From assembly GCA_947501445.1 (NCBI GenBank), contig CANMVS010000002.1, forward strand, positions 496,001-560,000: a stretch of 64,000 nt of DNA. Direction: 5' to 3'. Source of the stretch: an uncultured Rhizobiaceae group bacterium (GTDB lineage: Bacteria; Pseudomonadota; Alphaproteobacteria; Rhizobiales; Rhizobiaceae). Position numbers and translations under genes: made by a program. This document shows positions 19,174 through 28,253 of the stretch, in pieces; the first letter of the stretch is position 1; every line of letters begins with the position of its first letter. The notes beneath the pieces are model-generated. The model made no database searches. It saw only the letters and a list, made by a program, of their open reading frames with translations, and had not been told where the DNA came from.

Positions 19174-20379
19174 TTAACGGGCCGCGTGATAAGCAACGCG
19201 GCCTGCTGCCATTGTCAGTGTTACTGCCGGTGGCGCACCCTGCGGCCAGTCAATCAGAACCAGATCAGCGCGTTTGCCGACAGCAATATCACCGCGGTCA
19301 CGCAAACCACTTGCCAGCGCAGGGCCTATCGATACCAACGACCATAGTTGATGAAGGGGCGCACGCTTCTCCTCTGCCAATCGTGCAACAGCTGCCAGCA
19401 TCGCCGGATAGAAGTAATCCGACGCCAGAATATCGCAAAGCCCGTCCTCAACCATATCCCCCGCATGAACCGATCCGATATGGCTGCCACCGCGCACGAC
19501 GTTGGGTGCACCGAATACAATGGCATCACCAGCGGTTTTTGCGGCCCGGGCAACCGAAATGCGCATCGGAAACTCGGATATGGTTGCGCCGAGCGAGCGA
19601 AAGTAATCACGTGTCTCATCCTGCGTATCGTCATGGGACAGCATCGGCGCTGATCTTGCCCGCGCTATGCCCGCCACCCGCTCGATCATGGCGGGTACCT
19701 CGGCGCGGCGATCCCAGATACTATTGATAAGATCACGATATTGATCCGTTTCCAGACCTGCCCGTTTGGCACTACTACTGATTCTGTTGGCAAATTTCGG
19801 GCTATGCGTGTCAGCAACGCCAAAAGCCGGGTTATGCTCGAACAGACGTTCCTGAACAGGCAGTTCCAGGCTGCGCATGGACATTGACGTATGATCATTG
19901 AATGCGAGGGATGGTGTAAGGCCGCCCTGAAGAACCCGTTCAATCAGATCAAAGGCTTCGAACGCAAAGGTCTCCCAGCGTAACTGAATACGGTTTTCCA
20001 CCGTTAGCCTGTGCTCCAGCTTGTCACGTGCATCAACAAAGGCCTCACCACGTTCAACGGACCTCAATCCGGGTTCCCAGCTCAAGGTCAATGCATGATA
20101 GGCCGTTGCAATGCCGTTTGTCGCCAGTTGGCGATCAGTTTCCAGCAGTGCCGCATCAAGCGGAAACAACACCCCTGGCCTGGGCATCATCTGGCGTTCA
20201 AACGCATCTCCATGAATATCCACAATCGCCGGTGCGAGCAGCTGTCCTTTGCCGTCGATGGTTCTGTCAGCAAGTACCGAACTATCCAGTTCGACGATTC
20301 GTTCTCCATCAACAAGCACATCCGTCTCAACGATATCGTCGGGAAACAGGACCCGCGCGCCGGTGATTTTCGTCAGCAT
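19174..20379 (-). CDS. phnM: alpha-D-ribose 1-methylphosphonate 5-triphosphate diphosphatase
   Basis: PhnM is an amidohydrolase-fold enzyme of the C-P lyase pathway that removes diphosphate from the ribosyl triphosphate intermediate. Hallmarks are PAIVDIHGDAFERQMMPRPG near residue 60 with metal-binding His and Asp, AYHALTLSWEPGLRS, SHDDTQDETRDY, and the later metal-site aspartate region ILASDYFYPAML. I chose ATG at 20379 (401 residues) because the longer frame adds a non-conserved 18-residue leader. No other phn gene is present nearby, so either the C-P lyase genes are elsewhere or this copy works alone. It is preceded on the same strand by a PPOX flavoprotein. Confidence 0.9.
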   Translation of the reverse strand: MLTKITGARVLFPDDIVETDVLVDGERIVELDSSVLADRTIDGKGQLLAPAIVDIHGDAFERQMMPRPGVLFPLDAALLETDRQLATNGIATAYHALTLSWEPGLRSVERGEAFVDARDKLEHRLTVENRIQLRWETFAFEAFDLIERVLQGGLTPSLAFNDHTSMSMRSLELPVQERLFEHNPAFGVADTHSPKFANRISSSAKRAGLETDQYRDLINSIWDRRAEVPAMIERVAGIARARSAPMLSHDDTQDETRDYFRSLGATISEFPMRISVARAAKTAGDAIVFGAPNVVRGGSHIGSVHAGDMVEDGLCDILASDYFYPAMLAAVARLAEEKRAPLHQLWSLVSIGPALASGLRDRGDIAVGKRADLVLIDWPQGAPPAVTLTMAAGRVAYHAAR

Positions 20380-20508
20380 ATTATTCTGTTTCCCAATGAA
20401 GACTTTTGAAACGAGGCGATACAGGTCGTTCATGCAGGTTTTGTGTCGCGCCGGATAGGCGCATCAACAGCTTGGACCCCATAGGAACCTGGAATGTCGG
20501 GATCCAAC

Positions 20509-21120
20509 TCACCACATGGTTTTTTCTGCCCGTTCCTGCCAGGCATCATCATAGGATTTTCCACCGACCTCACCTTTGGACATTGATGCAAGTATCTTGC
20601 CAGGTGTCGGCAGCGTTTTTGGGTCAACATGACTGTCAATCTTCCAAAGCGCCGAACGTATGAGTGCCCGTGCGCACTGAAAATAAATCTCGTCAATTGT
20701 TATGACCATGACCGACCGCGGGTTTTTGCCTTTTACCGCAAAGCTCTCTAATAATTGTGCATCAGCGGTTATCTGGGCACGACCATTAATTCGCAAGGCA
20801 TTGCCAGACCCCGGCACCAGAAACATCAGCGCAACACGCGGGTCGCGTACGACATTGCGCAGGGAATCGATACGGTTGTTGCCGCGTCGGTCCGGCAGCA
20901 ATAATGTTTTCGCATCATGTGTGCGCACAAATCCCTTCAAATCTCCGCGCGGGGAGCAATCCAGGCCCTCCGGCCCGACAGTTGCCAGAGCACAAAAGGG
21001 CGCGTGCTCGATAATACGCTGATAGGCATCGGTCAATGATGTTGCAACTTTGACCAGCGAGGCATCCCCCGGCACACCGTAGAGTGCTTCAAGAGCCTCG
21101 ATTGTTTCGATCATCTGCAT
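20509..21120 (-). CDS. FMN-dependent PPOX-type flavoprotein (MSMEG_1061-like)
   Basis: This is a 203-residue split-barrel flavoprotein of the pyridoxamine-phosphate-oxidase superfamily. The segments APFCALATVGPEGLDCSPRG, LLLPDRRGNNRIDSLRN and LRINGRAQI are characteristic of the MSMEG_1061 subgroup, where they line the FMN site. The KNPRSVMVITIDEIYFQCA segment is also typical. It is probably an oxidoreductase on an unknown small substrate. It may be co-transcribed with phnM, although a gap of about 130 nt separates them and a functional link is not evident. Assignment to the subgroup is from memory of the motif. Confidence 0.85.
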   Translation of the reverse strand: MQMIETIEALEALYGVPGDASLVKVATSLTDAYQRIIEHAPFCALATVGPEGLDCSPRGDLKGFVRTHDAKTLLLPDRRGNNRIDSLRNVVRDPRVALMFLVPGSGNALRINGRAQITADAQLLESFAVKGKNPRSVMVITIDEIYFQCARALIRSALWKIDSHVDPKTLPTPGKILASMSKGEVGGKSYDDAWQERAEKTMW

Positions 21121-21189
21121 GGTGTCCGTCCATTAAATTCGCGCAATGGTGAAAGGCCACAATTGCGCGATGACGACGCAATTTGACCG

Positions 21190-22095
21190 TTATGCTGCTT
21201 GTGCCGCAGGTTGCTGATCAACAAAATCCACAATTGAACTGACAACGCACGGTGCCCTTAGAATCCTGCGGTGACCATAGCCATCCGCCCATAGGACATC
21301 AACATGACATCCTGATGAAGCATAGTCACGTGCGTGATCGGCAGAGACTTCACGGTCTTCGCGCGCATGCACGACAAGCGTCGGTAGAGCAAGTTCGGCA
21401 ACCTGTCTGGCACCAATGAACTCTCGCAAGGGACGTCCGGTTACTTGCCCAACCCTGTCAAATAAAGCCTTGCGGCCATTGTCTCCCAACCCGAGCCAGT
21501 CGGCAAACTGCACAAATACGGCAGGCAGTGCACTGGGTGCAGAGATCAACACCAGCCTTTTTGGCCGACGGGCAGGTATGCCGCAGACAGATCCATAGGC
21601 GGCATTGACAACGACAGCGCCACCAAAGGAGTGACCAACCATCGTGGAAACTGGTCCAAATTGCCGCCATACCGCATCAACAGCCTGCACAGCCAAAGCC
21701 ATATCAAGCTTTCTGCCGGTAGAGTGGCCGTGCCCGGGCAGATCAAGCGCGACAACCGCATGGCCGGAATTTTGCAATCCCTGAATAATCGAAAGCATAT
21801 GTTCCGATCGCGAGCCCCATCCATGTGTGACAAGAGCCAGTGGCGCGTCCCTGCCCTTCGGCGACTTGAAATACCAGGCGCTCACTGCGCCCTTTGATAT
21901 TGTCAATACCGATCGGGTGGTCTGTGCCATCACCGGTGCTGCCGCAACAAGAACTTTTTGCGCATTTTCACTGCGTGGTTTGCGCCCAGGCGTTGTACAG
22001 AACAATCGAAAAGCCAGTTCCCCGGCAAATCCGGGTGCAAATCGATCTGTGATAACAAAGCTCAGGTGGATGACCTTTTGTATCAATGATGGCAT
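21190..22095 (-). CDS. alpha/beta fold hydrolase
   Basis: This is a 301-residue hydrolase. An oxyanion-type HGWGSRSEHM loop, the DLPGHGHS motif, the nucleophile elbow GHSFGG, an acid in VHAREDREV and a histidine in GYGHRRILR form a plausible triad. It has no clear signal peptide; the first 25 residues are amphipathic and may touch the membrane. It is divergent from a MarR-family regulator with only 47 nt between start codons, so the regulator probably controls it. The substrate, possibly an ester or phenolic compound as for many MarR-linked genes, is unknown. Confidence 0.82.
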   Translation of the reverse strand: MPSLIQKVIHLSFVITDRFAPGFAGELAFRLFCTTPGRKPRSENAQKVLVAAAPVMAQTTRSVLTISKGAVSAWYFKSPKGRDAPLALVTHGWGSRSEHMLSIIQGLQNSGHAVVALDLPGHGHSTGRKLDMALAVQAVDAVWRQFGPVSTMVGHSFGGAVVVNAAYGSVCGIPARRPKRLVLISAPSALPAVFVQFADWLGLGDNGRKALFDRVGQVTGRPLREFIGARQVAELALPTLVVHAREDREVSADHARDYASSGCHVDVLWADGYGHRRILRAPCVVSSIVDFVDQQPAAQAA

Positions 22096-22114
22096 AGTCA
22101 GAATCCATAAGTAA

Positions 22115-22128
22115 GTTCAACTATGAAC
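22115..22128. promoter_or_regulatory. candidate MarR operator
   Basis: Inverted repeat GTTCA-ACTA-TGAAC in the 47-nt gap between the divergent hydrolase and MarR genes. A further ATGAAC occurs at the MarR start. The position fits a site for autoregulation and control of the hydrolase; this is inferred from position and symmetry only. Confidence 0.45.
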
Positions 22129-22142
22129 ATAATTGTACAACC

Positions 22143-22601
22143 ATGAACGAAAATCAAGTCCTTCCGTGGGATAATCCGCGTTTTAAAAACTGGATTGCCG
22201 TGGCCAGAGCAAGCCAGCTGATACACCAAAAACTGGGTAGAGCGTTGGTATCATTGGATATTAAGGTGCCTCATCTCGATATCATGGCAAATATTTATCG
22301 CTTCGAGGGAATTTCGCAGCAGGATCTGGCCCACAAATTACTGGTCGGGCGATCGAATATCAGCATGCTGCTTCCGCAAATAGAGAAGCGCGGATTGATC
22401 GAAAGACGCAAGGATGAAACGGACAAGCGTATCTTGCGGCTCTATCTTACAGACAAGGGTCGCGAGGTTACATTAAAGGCTCTGGCAATCGAACTGGAAC
22501 TGATTGAGCATTCACTTTCAACGTCCAATCTGGACGAGTGCAACCAGGTTGGCAGAATCATGAACCGAATGATTGATCAGATGGATGCCTGGGGCAAATA
22601 G
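22143..22601 (+). CDS. MarR family transcriptional regulator
   Basis: This is a winged-helix regulator of 152 residues, the usual MarR length. The recognition-helix region is QQDLAHKLLVGRSNISMLLPQIEKRGLIER, followed by the wing RRKDETDKRILRLYLTDKGRE, which contains the conserved D-x-R. N- and C-terminal helices for dimerisation flank it. The ribosome binding site is weak, and the start lies next to the inverted repeat at 22115-22128, as expected for an autorepressed MarR gene. The divergent hydrolase is the obvious target. The ligand is unknown. Confidence 0.92.
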   Translation: MNENQVLPWDNPRFKNWIAVARASQLIHQKLGRALVSLDIKVPHLDIMANIYRFEGISQQDLAHKLLVGRSNISMLLPQIEKRGLIERRKDETDKRILRLYLTDKGREVTLKALAIELELIEHSLSTSNLDECNQVGRIMNRMIDQMDAWGK

Positions 22602-22622
22602 GAATTGAAAATGCTGTTGTGG

Positions 22623-23006
22623 TTATCTCGGCAAATCCGGCCGATCACGTGTCATGCCCTTATCTTCCAGTTCCTGCAGGTATCCAGTCCAGTGTTTTGT
22701 CAAATCACTGCCAAGCTCATGAAGGTAGGTCCAGGTGAAAATCCCGGTATCGTGCCCATCGTCAAACGTTATCTTGACGGCGTAGTTGCCAACCGGGTCA
22801 ATGCCGGCGATTTGCACATCACGTTTGCCCGGCACTGTCACTCTTTGTTCCGCAGAGTGCCCCTGCACCTCAGCCGACGGTGACAGGACCCTGAGCGCCT
22901 CGGCAGTCAGATCAAAAGTTCCGTCTTGCACGAATGATATTGTAAGGGTTTTGCGGTCCTTCGAAACGCGCAACTCTGTTGGTCGTCTGTCTATCAAATC
23001 AGCCAT
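22623..23006 (-). CDS. DUF971 / gamma-butyrobetaine-hydroxylase-like N-terminal domain protein
   Basis: This is a small 127-residue protein of the DUF971 (GBBH-like_N) family. The pattern ELRVSKDRKTLTISF and LRVLSPSAEVQGH near the N-terminus, then YAVKITFDDGHDTGIFTWTYL, is typical of the family. In eukaryotic dioxygenases this domain sits before the catalytic part, and stand-alone bacterial versions have been linked to iron-sulfur or molybdenum protein maturation by gene neighbourhood. It lies next to moaA, divergently, which agrees with such a link. No cysteine ligand cluster is seen. Confidence 0.85.
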   Translation of the reverse strand: MADLIDRRPTELRVSKDRKTLTISFVQDGTFDLTAEALRVLSPSAEVQGHSAEQRVTVPGKRDVQIAGIDPVGNYAVKITFDDGHDTGIFTWTYLHELGSDLTKHWTGYLQELEDKGMTRDRPDLPR

Positions 23007-23376
23007 TAAAAATCCTGTGCTGTGGCCTCTGTACTCTAACCCATCTATAAGCGGTCATTATCGTTGTGTGACACAGCCATAGGACAAGATCAGCATTATT
23101 GCCACGACTTTTAAGGAAGTGTCTGGTTTGCTGGCCACATGCGTATTCCAGCTGATCCCGGCCTCCATTTGTGCCGGGAACAGGCCTTTCGTCTGCAAAA
23201 TGGCAGTCCCGGATAACCGTTTTGCACCGTTGATCCGGACGCCAGCGACAAATTGCATCTTGACGAAGCCCTCCTGGAGCGCAACATATCATGTTTTCGT
23301 CTCGATACACGGTTGTCGAACGAAGGAGAGCAGATCAGGCACCCGCCTGCCATGCAGAGGTTTCGGGAGTTCTATA
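23007..23376. other. intergenic leader upstream of moaA
   Basis: About 370 nt between the divergent DUF971 gene and moaA. It is open in the moaA frame from 23119, but codon usage is poor and no family resemblance is seen before the GTG at 23377. The long leader could contain regulation; I could not fold a convincing Moco riboswitch from it by eye. GGGAG at 23365-23369 serves moaA. Confidence 0.4.
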
Positions 23377-24426
23377 GTGCAAAACAGTCCAGACGCGCAC
23401 GGCATTCAGGCCGAAGGCACGCAAAACGCTGCCCCCATGATTGACCCTTTCGGGCGTGCCATCAATTACCTGCGAGTCTCGGTGACGGATCGATGTGATT
23501 TTCGCTGCACCTATTGCATGTCCGAGAATATGACATTTTTGCCCAAGAAGGATCTGCTGTCTCTTGAGGAATTGGATCGGCTTTGCACTGTATTTGTCGA
23601 AAAGGGTGTCAAGCGCCTGCGGCTTACGGGCGGCGAGCCTCTTGTGCGCAAAAACATAATGCATTTCATGAAGGGTTTGTCCCGGCATTTGGATTCAGGA
23701 AAACTCGACGAAGTGACAATAACCACAAACGGTTCACAATTGGCCCGGGTCGCCGATGAGCTCGTGGATTGTGGCGTGCGTCGCATCAATGTTTCACTGG
23801 ATACGCTTGATGCCGACAAATTCCGAACCATCACCCGCTGGGGTAACCTGGACCGGGTTCTTGCCGGTATCGACGCAGCACGCAAAGCGGGCCTGAAACT
23901 CAAAATCAATGCCGTGGCCCTCAAAGGTTTCAATGATCAGGAAATTCCGGACATGATCCGCTGGGCCCATGGTCTGGGCATGGATATGACCGTCATTGAA
24001 ACCATGCCGATGGGTGAAATTGACGAGGACCGCACGGACAATTACCTACCGCTTTCCGTGTTGCGCGCGGATCTTGCCAATCAGTTCTCCATGCAGGAAA
24101 TAGCCTATAAGACAGGCGGGCCTGCCCGTTACGTGGAAATTGCTGAAACCGGTGGTAGACTTGGCTTCATCACGCCCATGACCCATAATTTTTGTGAAAG
24201 CTGCAATCGTGTACGCCTGACCTGCACAGGCACGCTATATATGTGCCTTGGGCAGGATGATGCCGCAGATTTGCGCAAACCATTGCGTGATTCGGAAGGC
24301 AACGAACTCTTGTCCACCGCAATTGATGAGGCCATTACCCGAAAGCCAAAGGGGCATGATTTCATCATCGATCGACGCAGCAGCAAACCGGCCGTTGCCA
24401 GGCATATGAGTGTGACGGGCGGCTGA
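23377..24426 (+). CDS. moaA: GTP 3',8-cyclase MoaA
   Basis: This is a radical-SAM enzyme that starts molybdenum-cofactor synthesis by converting GTP to 3',8-cyclo-GTP. The SAM cluster motif is CDFRCTYCM, in a [12 protein letters not shown] context. [12 protein letters not shown] follows, and the C-terminal second cluster is in [15 protein letters not shown] chose GTG at 23377, which has GGGAG 7 nt upstream and gives 349 residues, the normal length; the in-frame extension to 23119 would add 86 unlikely residues. The C-terminus ends in GG (VTGG), the double glycine needed for MoaA activity. It is the first gene of a Moco cluster. Assignment is firm. Confidence 0.96.
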   Translation: MQNSPDAHGIQAEGTQNAAPMIDPFGRAINYLRVSVTDRCDFRCTYCMSENMTFLPKKDLLSLEELDRLCTVFVEKGVKRLRLTGGEPLVRKNIMHFMKGLSRHLDSGKLDEVTITTNGSQLARVADELVDCGVRRINVSLDTLDADKFRTITRWGNLDRVLAGIDAARKAGLKLKINAVALKGFNDQEIPDMIRWAHGLGMDMTVIETMPMGEIDEDRTDNYLPLSVLRADLANQFSMQEIAYKTGGPARYVEIAETGGRLGFITPMTHNFCESCNRVRLTCTGTLYMCLGQDDAADLRKPLRDSEGNELLSTAIDEAITRKPKGHDFIIDRRSSKPAVARHMSVTGG

Positions 24427-24481
24427 CACTCAAAATGCTCCAGATTAAGTTCACGGAAATTTCCGATCGCGACAATAACTG

Positions 24482-25357
24482 ATGCTGCGCACAGCAAATA
24501 TGCGCAGCGCAGTTTACATGATGCTTGCCATGGCAGGATATGTCTTCAATGACGTCTTCATGAAAGACCTCGCTCAGGACATGAGCATGGGTCAGGCAAT
24601 CGTCATGCGCGGGGTTGTGGCCTCCGTTCTCATAACCCTTATCGCCTGGCGTAGCGGTGCGTTGCGTCCGATCAGGATTGCATTCAAACGCATGCCACTC
24701 CAGCGAACCATCGGTGAGTCGCTCGCCACTGTCCTGTTTTTGACCGCGCTGGCGCATATGCCATTGGCAAATGTCGCAGCCATTTTGCAGGCTTTACCGC
24801 TGGCTGTGACCGTCGGTGCCGCACTGTTTTTGGGTGAGGCTGTCGGATGGCGGCGCTGGGTTGCAATTCTGATCGGATTTACCGGCGTCCTTATTGTCAT
24901 AAGGCCGGGTATTGAGGGCTACACACCCTATGCGCTGCTGGTGGTGGCCGCGGTATTTTTTGCCGCGCTGCGTGATCTCAGCACCCGGGTTATGGATGTG
25001 GCAATACCATCCCTGTTTTTGTCCGCGCTCACGGCTGTTGCTGTTACATTCAGTGGGATGGTGATGTGGATCAGCAGCGGCGAATGGGCTGCGATTGACG
25101 CCACACATATTATCAAATCAGTGGCTGCATCGATCTTTATTCTTGTTGGATACCAGTTTATTGTGCTGGCGATGCGAGAGGGTGATATTTCGTTCGTGGT
25201 ACCGTTTCGCTACACCAGCCTGCTATGGTCCATTTTGCTCGGTGCCATTGTATTTTCCGACTTTCCAGACGTATTTACCGTGGTCGGAAGTGCGGTCATT
25301 GTCATTACCGGGCTATATACACTATACCGTGAACATGAGCTTCAAAAGCGCGCATAG
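24482..25357 (+). CDS. DMT/EamA family transporter
   Basis: This inner-membrane transporter of 291 residues has about ten helices arranged as two EamA repeats. The first half contains VMRGVVASVLITL and EAVGWRRWVAILIGFTGVLIVIRPG, the hallmark joining segment of the family. It is probably an exporter of a small metabolite. It sits 55 nt after moaA, inside the Moco gene cluster, and may be co-transcribed. The substrate is not deducible; the neighbourhood does not prove a molybdenum connection. A second ATG at codon 9 is a possible start. Confidence 0.88.
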   Translation: MLRTANMRSAVYMMLAMAGYVFNDVFMKDLAQDMSMGQAIVMRGVVASVLITLIAWRSGALRPIRIAFKRMPLQRTIGESLATVLFLTALAHMPLANVAAILQALPLAVTVGAALFLGEAVGWRRWVAILIGFTGVLIVIRPGIEGYTPYALLVVAAVFFAALRDLSTRVMDVAIPSLFLSALTAVAVTFSGMVMWISSGEWAAIDATHIIKSVAASIFILVGYQFIVLAMREGDISFVVPFRYTSLLWSILLGAIVFSDFPDVFTVVGSAVIVITGLYTLYREHELQKRA

Positions 25358-25425
25358 CGTGCAACAAATTACCGGCTTCGCTGGTATAAGGCCATTTAAA
25401 ACCACTCTGCGGCAGACAGCGCCCG

Positions 25426-26679
25426 ATGCGCACCTGCCTTAAGGATCCCATTTTGCGCCAGCGCAGCAACTTTCTGAACAGAAACACACCGCCCCACATC
25501 GCCACATTGGTCATCATTACCGGGGCCGGTGCCCTGAATATGAATATTGTATTGCCGTCCCTGCCCGGCATAGCCAGCTATTTTGATGTCAGCTACAGCT
25601 ACGTTCAATTGCTGATATCCGCCTATCTTGCAGCAACTGCCATCATGCAATTGATTATTGGCCCGCTATCTGACCGCTACGGCAGACGCCCGGTCATGAT
25701 CATCAGCATAAGCATTTTTCTGGCCGCGACACTGCTGTGCATTTTTGCAACAAGTTTTGAAATGCTGCTTGCAGGCCGCATGATCCAAACGGTGATTGTT
25801 TCCGGGCTGGCGCTGTCGCGGGCGGCCGTGCGCGATATGGTGGACACAGATGAAGCGGCCAGCATGATCGGCTATATTACCATGGGCATGGCGCTTGTCC
25901 CCATGGTCGGCCCAATGATTGGTGGTATTCTGGATGAAATATTTGGCTGGCAGGCCGCATTCTCGGTCTCACTGGTGTTTGGCGTACTCGTTTTGCTGCT
26001 GGTCGTACTGGACATGGGCGAAACGAACAAAAACCCGACAATGAGTTTCAAGGCGCAATTTGGTGCATATCCTGAGCTTGTTCGTTCACGGCGCTTTTGG
26101 GGTTATGCACTATCTGCCGCATTTACCTCCGGCTCCTTTTTTGCGTTTCTGGGTGGCGCGCCCTATGTGTCGATTAATATGCTTGGGCTCAGGCCATCAG
26201 AACTTGGTGCCTATTTTGCCCTTACGGCTGTCGGCTATATGGCAGGCAACTTTCTGTCGGGCCGATATGCAAAGCGCGTAGGTATCAACACCATGTTGTT
26301 GGCTGGCAATATCGTGGCTGGCTGCGGCATGATTGGTTCCATCATTACCTTTTCAATGGGTGCGACGCATCCGCTGGCGTTTTTCGGCTTTATGGCCTTC
26401 ATGGGACTTGGCAATGGCATCAGTTTGCCAAGTGCAAATGCCGGCGTGGTCAGCGTACGCCCTCACCTTGCTGGTTCAGCCGCCGGTTTGGGCGGTGCCC
26501 TGATGATTGGCGGCGGTGCGGTCCTGTCGGTTCTGTCCGGCGCCATGCTCGGGCCGCAGACAGGCCCCTACCCCATTTTGTATCTGATGCTTTTGTCATC
26601 TGTCTTTGGTGCAGGCATGGCGCTATATGTCATGCATGTGGCACGACAGGTCGCACTTGGTGAACTGAAACAGGTTTGA
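25426..26679 (+). CDS. Bcr/CflA-type multidrug MFS transporter
   Basis: This is a 417-residue drug:proton antiporter of the DHA1 family with twelve predicted helices. The motif A loop is GPLSDRYGRRPVM and motif C-like sequence is in GMALVPMVGPMIGGILDE, both as in Bcr/CflA. The N-terminus begins with about 25 polar residues before the first helix (HIATLVIITGAGALNMNIVLPSLPGI). It lies between an EamA transporter and fdhD, 6 nt ahead of fdhD, so is likely in the same transcript. The link to Moco biosynthesis is unclear; perhaps passenger genes in the operon. Confidence 0.9.
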   Translation: MRTCLKDPILRQRSNFLNRNTPPHIATLVIITGAGALNMNIVLPSLPGIASYFDVSYSYVQLLISAYLAATAIMQLIIGPLSDRYGRRPVMIISISIFLAATLLCIFATSFEMLLAGRMIQTVIVSGLALSRAAVRDMVDTDEAASMIGYITMGMALVPMVGPMIGGILDEIFGWQAAFSVSLVFGVLVLLLVVLDMGETNKNPTMSFKAQFGAYPELVRSRRFWGYALSAAFTSGSFFAFLGGAPYVSINMLGLRPSELGAYFALTAVGYMAGNFLSGRYAKRVGINTMLLAGNIVAGCGMIGSIITFSMGATHPLAFFGFMAFMGLGNGISLPSANAGVVSVRPHLAGSAAGLGGALMIGGGAVLSVLSGAMLGPQTGPYPILYLMLLSSVFGAGMALYVMHVARQVALGELKQV

Positions 26680-26685
26680 GATTGA

Positions 26686-27582
26686 ATGGACACGATGAGC
26701 AAGGCGAGTTTTCTGATTGGACCAGATCCGGACAATCCGCGCCTGTCGACGACAGTAGAGGGTATTGACCATGAGGGTCAGCCCGTTACGACGCGGGTCG
26801 TAACTGAAAAGCCCCTCACGCTTTACCTGAACCGTCAGGAAGTCGTCACCATGATGACCATCGGCGACTACCCGGACCTGCTCGCTGTCGGATATCTGCT
26901 TAATCAGAATATGCTTTCATCGGATGATGAAATCACCGGCGTCGATTACGACGAAGAGCTGGAAGTCGTGGTGGTTCGCACAAAACGTGAAACCAACTAT
27001 GAGGAAAAACTTCAAAAGAAGGTTCGCACCTCCGGCTGCGCACAGGGCACGGTGTTTGGTGACATGATGGACGGCGTCGATTCAATCAGTCTGAACCCGG
27101 ATGCGCGGCTGCTCACATCCTGGCTCTACACATTGACAAAGGCCATCAATACGGCCCCGTCGCTCTATCTGGAGGCAGGCGCAATTCATGGGTGTGTCTT
27201 GTGCCGTGAAGATCAGCCGCTGGCCTATATGGAAGATGTCGGACGTCACAATGCAGTCGACAAAATTGCCGGCTGGATGTTTATGAACAACGTTCCGGCA
27301 CATGATAAGATATTTTATACAACCGGCCGATTGACGTCTGAAATGGTCATCAAAACGGCAATGATGGGCATTCCGGTATTGATTTCCCGGTCCGGGTTTA
27401 CCGCTTGGGGTGTTGAGCTTGCCCGGTCCATTGGTTTGACGTTGATTGGTCGTGCACGCGGCAAGCGATTTGTCGCACTTGCAGGTTCTGAACGAATTGT
27501 ATTTGACATGGACCCGCAAGAGGTTGTCGATGAGGACCGAAAGCATCGTCGAAAAAGTGAGTCAAAACGGGAAACCGGATAA
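26686..27582 (+). CDS. fdhD: formate dehydrogenase accessory sulfurtransferase FdhD
   Basis: FdhD transfers sulfur from IscS to the molybdenum cofactor of formate dehydrogenase. At 298 residues, the conserved region EDVGRHNAVDKIAGW (about 183-197) and TGRLTSEMVIKTAMMGIPVLISRS are present. The usual CxxC loop is here RTSGCAQGTVFG, with a single cysteine (C118), while an extra CxxC (GCVLC, C170 and C173) occurs before the EDVGRH motif, so sulfur-relay chemistry may differ. Its stop and the mobA start overlap by one base (TAATG). No formate dehydrogenase genes are in the window. Confidence 0.92.
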   Translation: MDTMSKASFLIGPDPDNPRLSTTVEGIDHEGQPVTTRVVTEKPLTLYLNRQEVVTMMTIGDYPDLLAVGYLLNQNMLSSDDEITGVDYDEELEVVVVRTKRETNYEEKLQKKVRTSGCAQGTVFGDMMDGVDSISLNPDARLLTSWLYTLTKAINTAPSLYLEAGAIHGCVLCREDQPLAYMEDVGRHNAVDKIAGWMFMNNVPAHDKIFYTTGRLTSEMVIKTAMMGIPVLISRSGFTAWGVELARSIGLTLIGRARGKRFVALAGSERIVFDMDPQEVVDEDRKHRRKSESKRETG

Positions 27583-28217
27583 TGCCAACTGATATCGTCG
27601 GCTGCATCCTTGCAGGCGGCCAATCAAGGCGAATGGGTGGCGGCGACAAAGCCCTGCGCCTGCTGCAGAACCGCTCCATGCTTGATCTGGTGGTTGAGCG
27701 CATGAGGCCGCAGGTGCGTCATCTTGTGCTCAATGCCAATGGTGATCCTGCCCGGTTCTCCGATTATAATCTTGCCATCGTGCAAGACGACATAGACGGA
27801 TTTGCAGGCCCGCTTGCTGGCGTTTCTGCCGGACTGAACTGGGCGCGCCAAAATGTGCCAACCTGCACGCACATAGCCACTGCCGCAGCCGACACACCAT
27901 TTTTCCCGCACAATCTGGTGGATCAATTCATTTCCGGTAAACCGTTGAACGCCAATACAATCGTGATGGCGTCGTCACAGGGAAACAGGCACCCTGTCTT
28001 CGCACTTTGGCCGATAGACCTTGCAGACGACCTGTCACACTGGCTGCAGCACACAGACACCTACAAGGTCGTGGCATGGGCTCGTAATCATGAATTGAAG
28101 ATGGTCGATTTTCCGATGATCGAAACACCGCAGGAAATCTTTGATCCGTTTTTTAACGCCAACACACCAGAAGATCTGGTAGTTGCACAACGTTTGGTCG
28201 ATCAAATTGGTGTGTGA
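27582..28217 (+). CDS. mobA: molybdenum cofactor guanylyltransferase
   Basis: MobA attaches GMP to molybdopterin to give MGD for DMSO-reductase-family enzymes such as formate dehydrogenase. The nucleotide-binding signature LAGGQSRRMGGGDKAL is at residues 10-25, and ATAAADTPFFP carries the metal-binding Asp. The length of 211 residues is normal. The start overlaps the fdhD stop. mobB follows after 36 nt. The MGD form of the cofactor, together with fdhD, suggests that the organism has a molybdenum formate dehydrogenase elsewhere. Assignment is firm. Confidence 0.95.
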   Translation: MPTDIVGCILAGGQSRRMGGGDKALRLLQNRSMLDLVVERMRPQVRHLVLNANGDPARFSDYNLAIVQDDIDGFAGPLAGVSAGLNWARQNVPTCTHIATAAADTPFFPHNLVDQFISGKPLNANTIVMASSQGNRHPVFALWPIDLADDLSHWLQHTDTYKVVAWARNHELKMVDFPMIETPQEIFDPFFNANTPEDLVVAQRLVDQIGV

Positions 28218-28253
28218 GGACAATTGCCACATCGCAACAACGGAGGACAGTCG

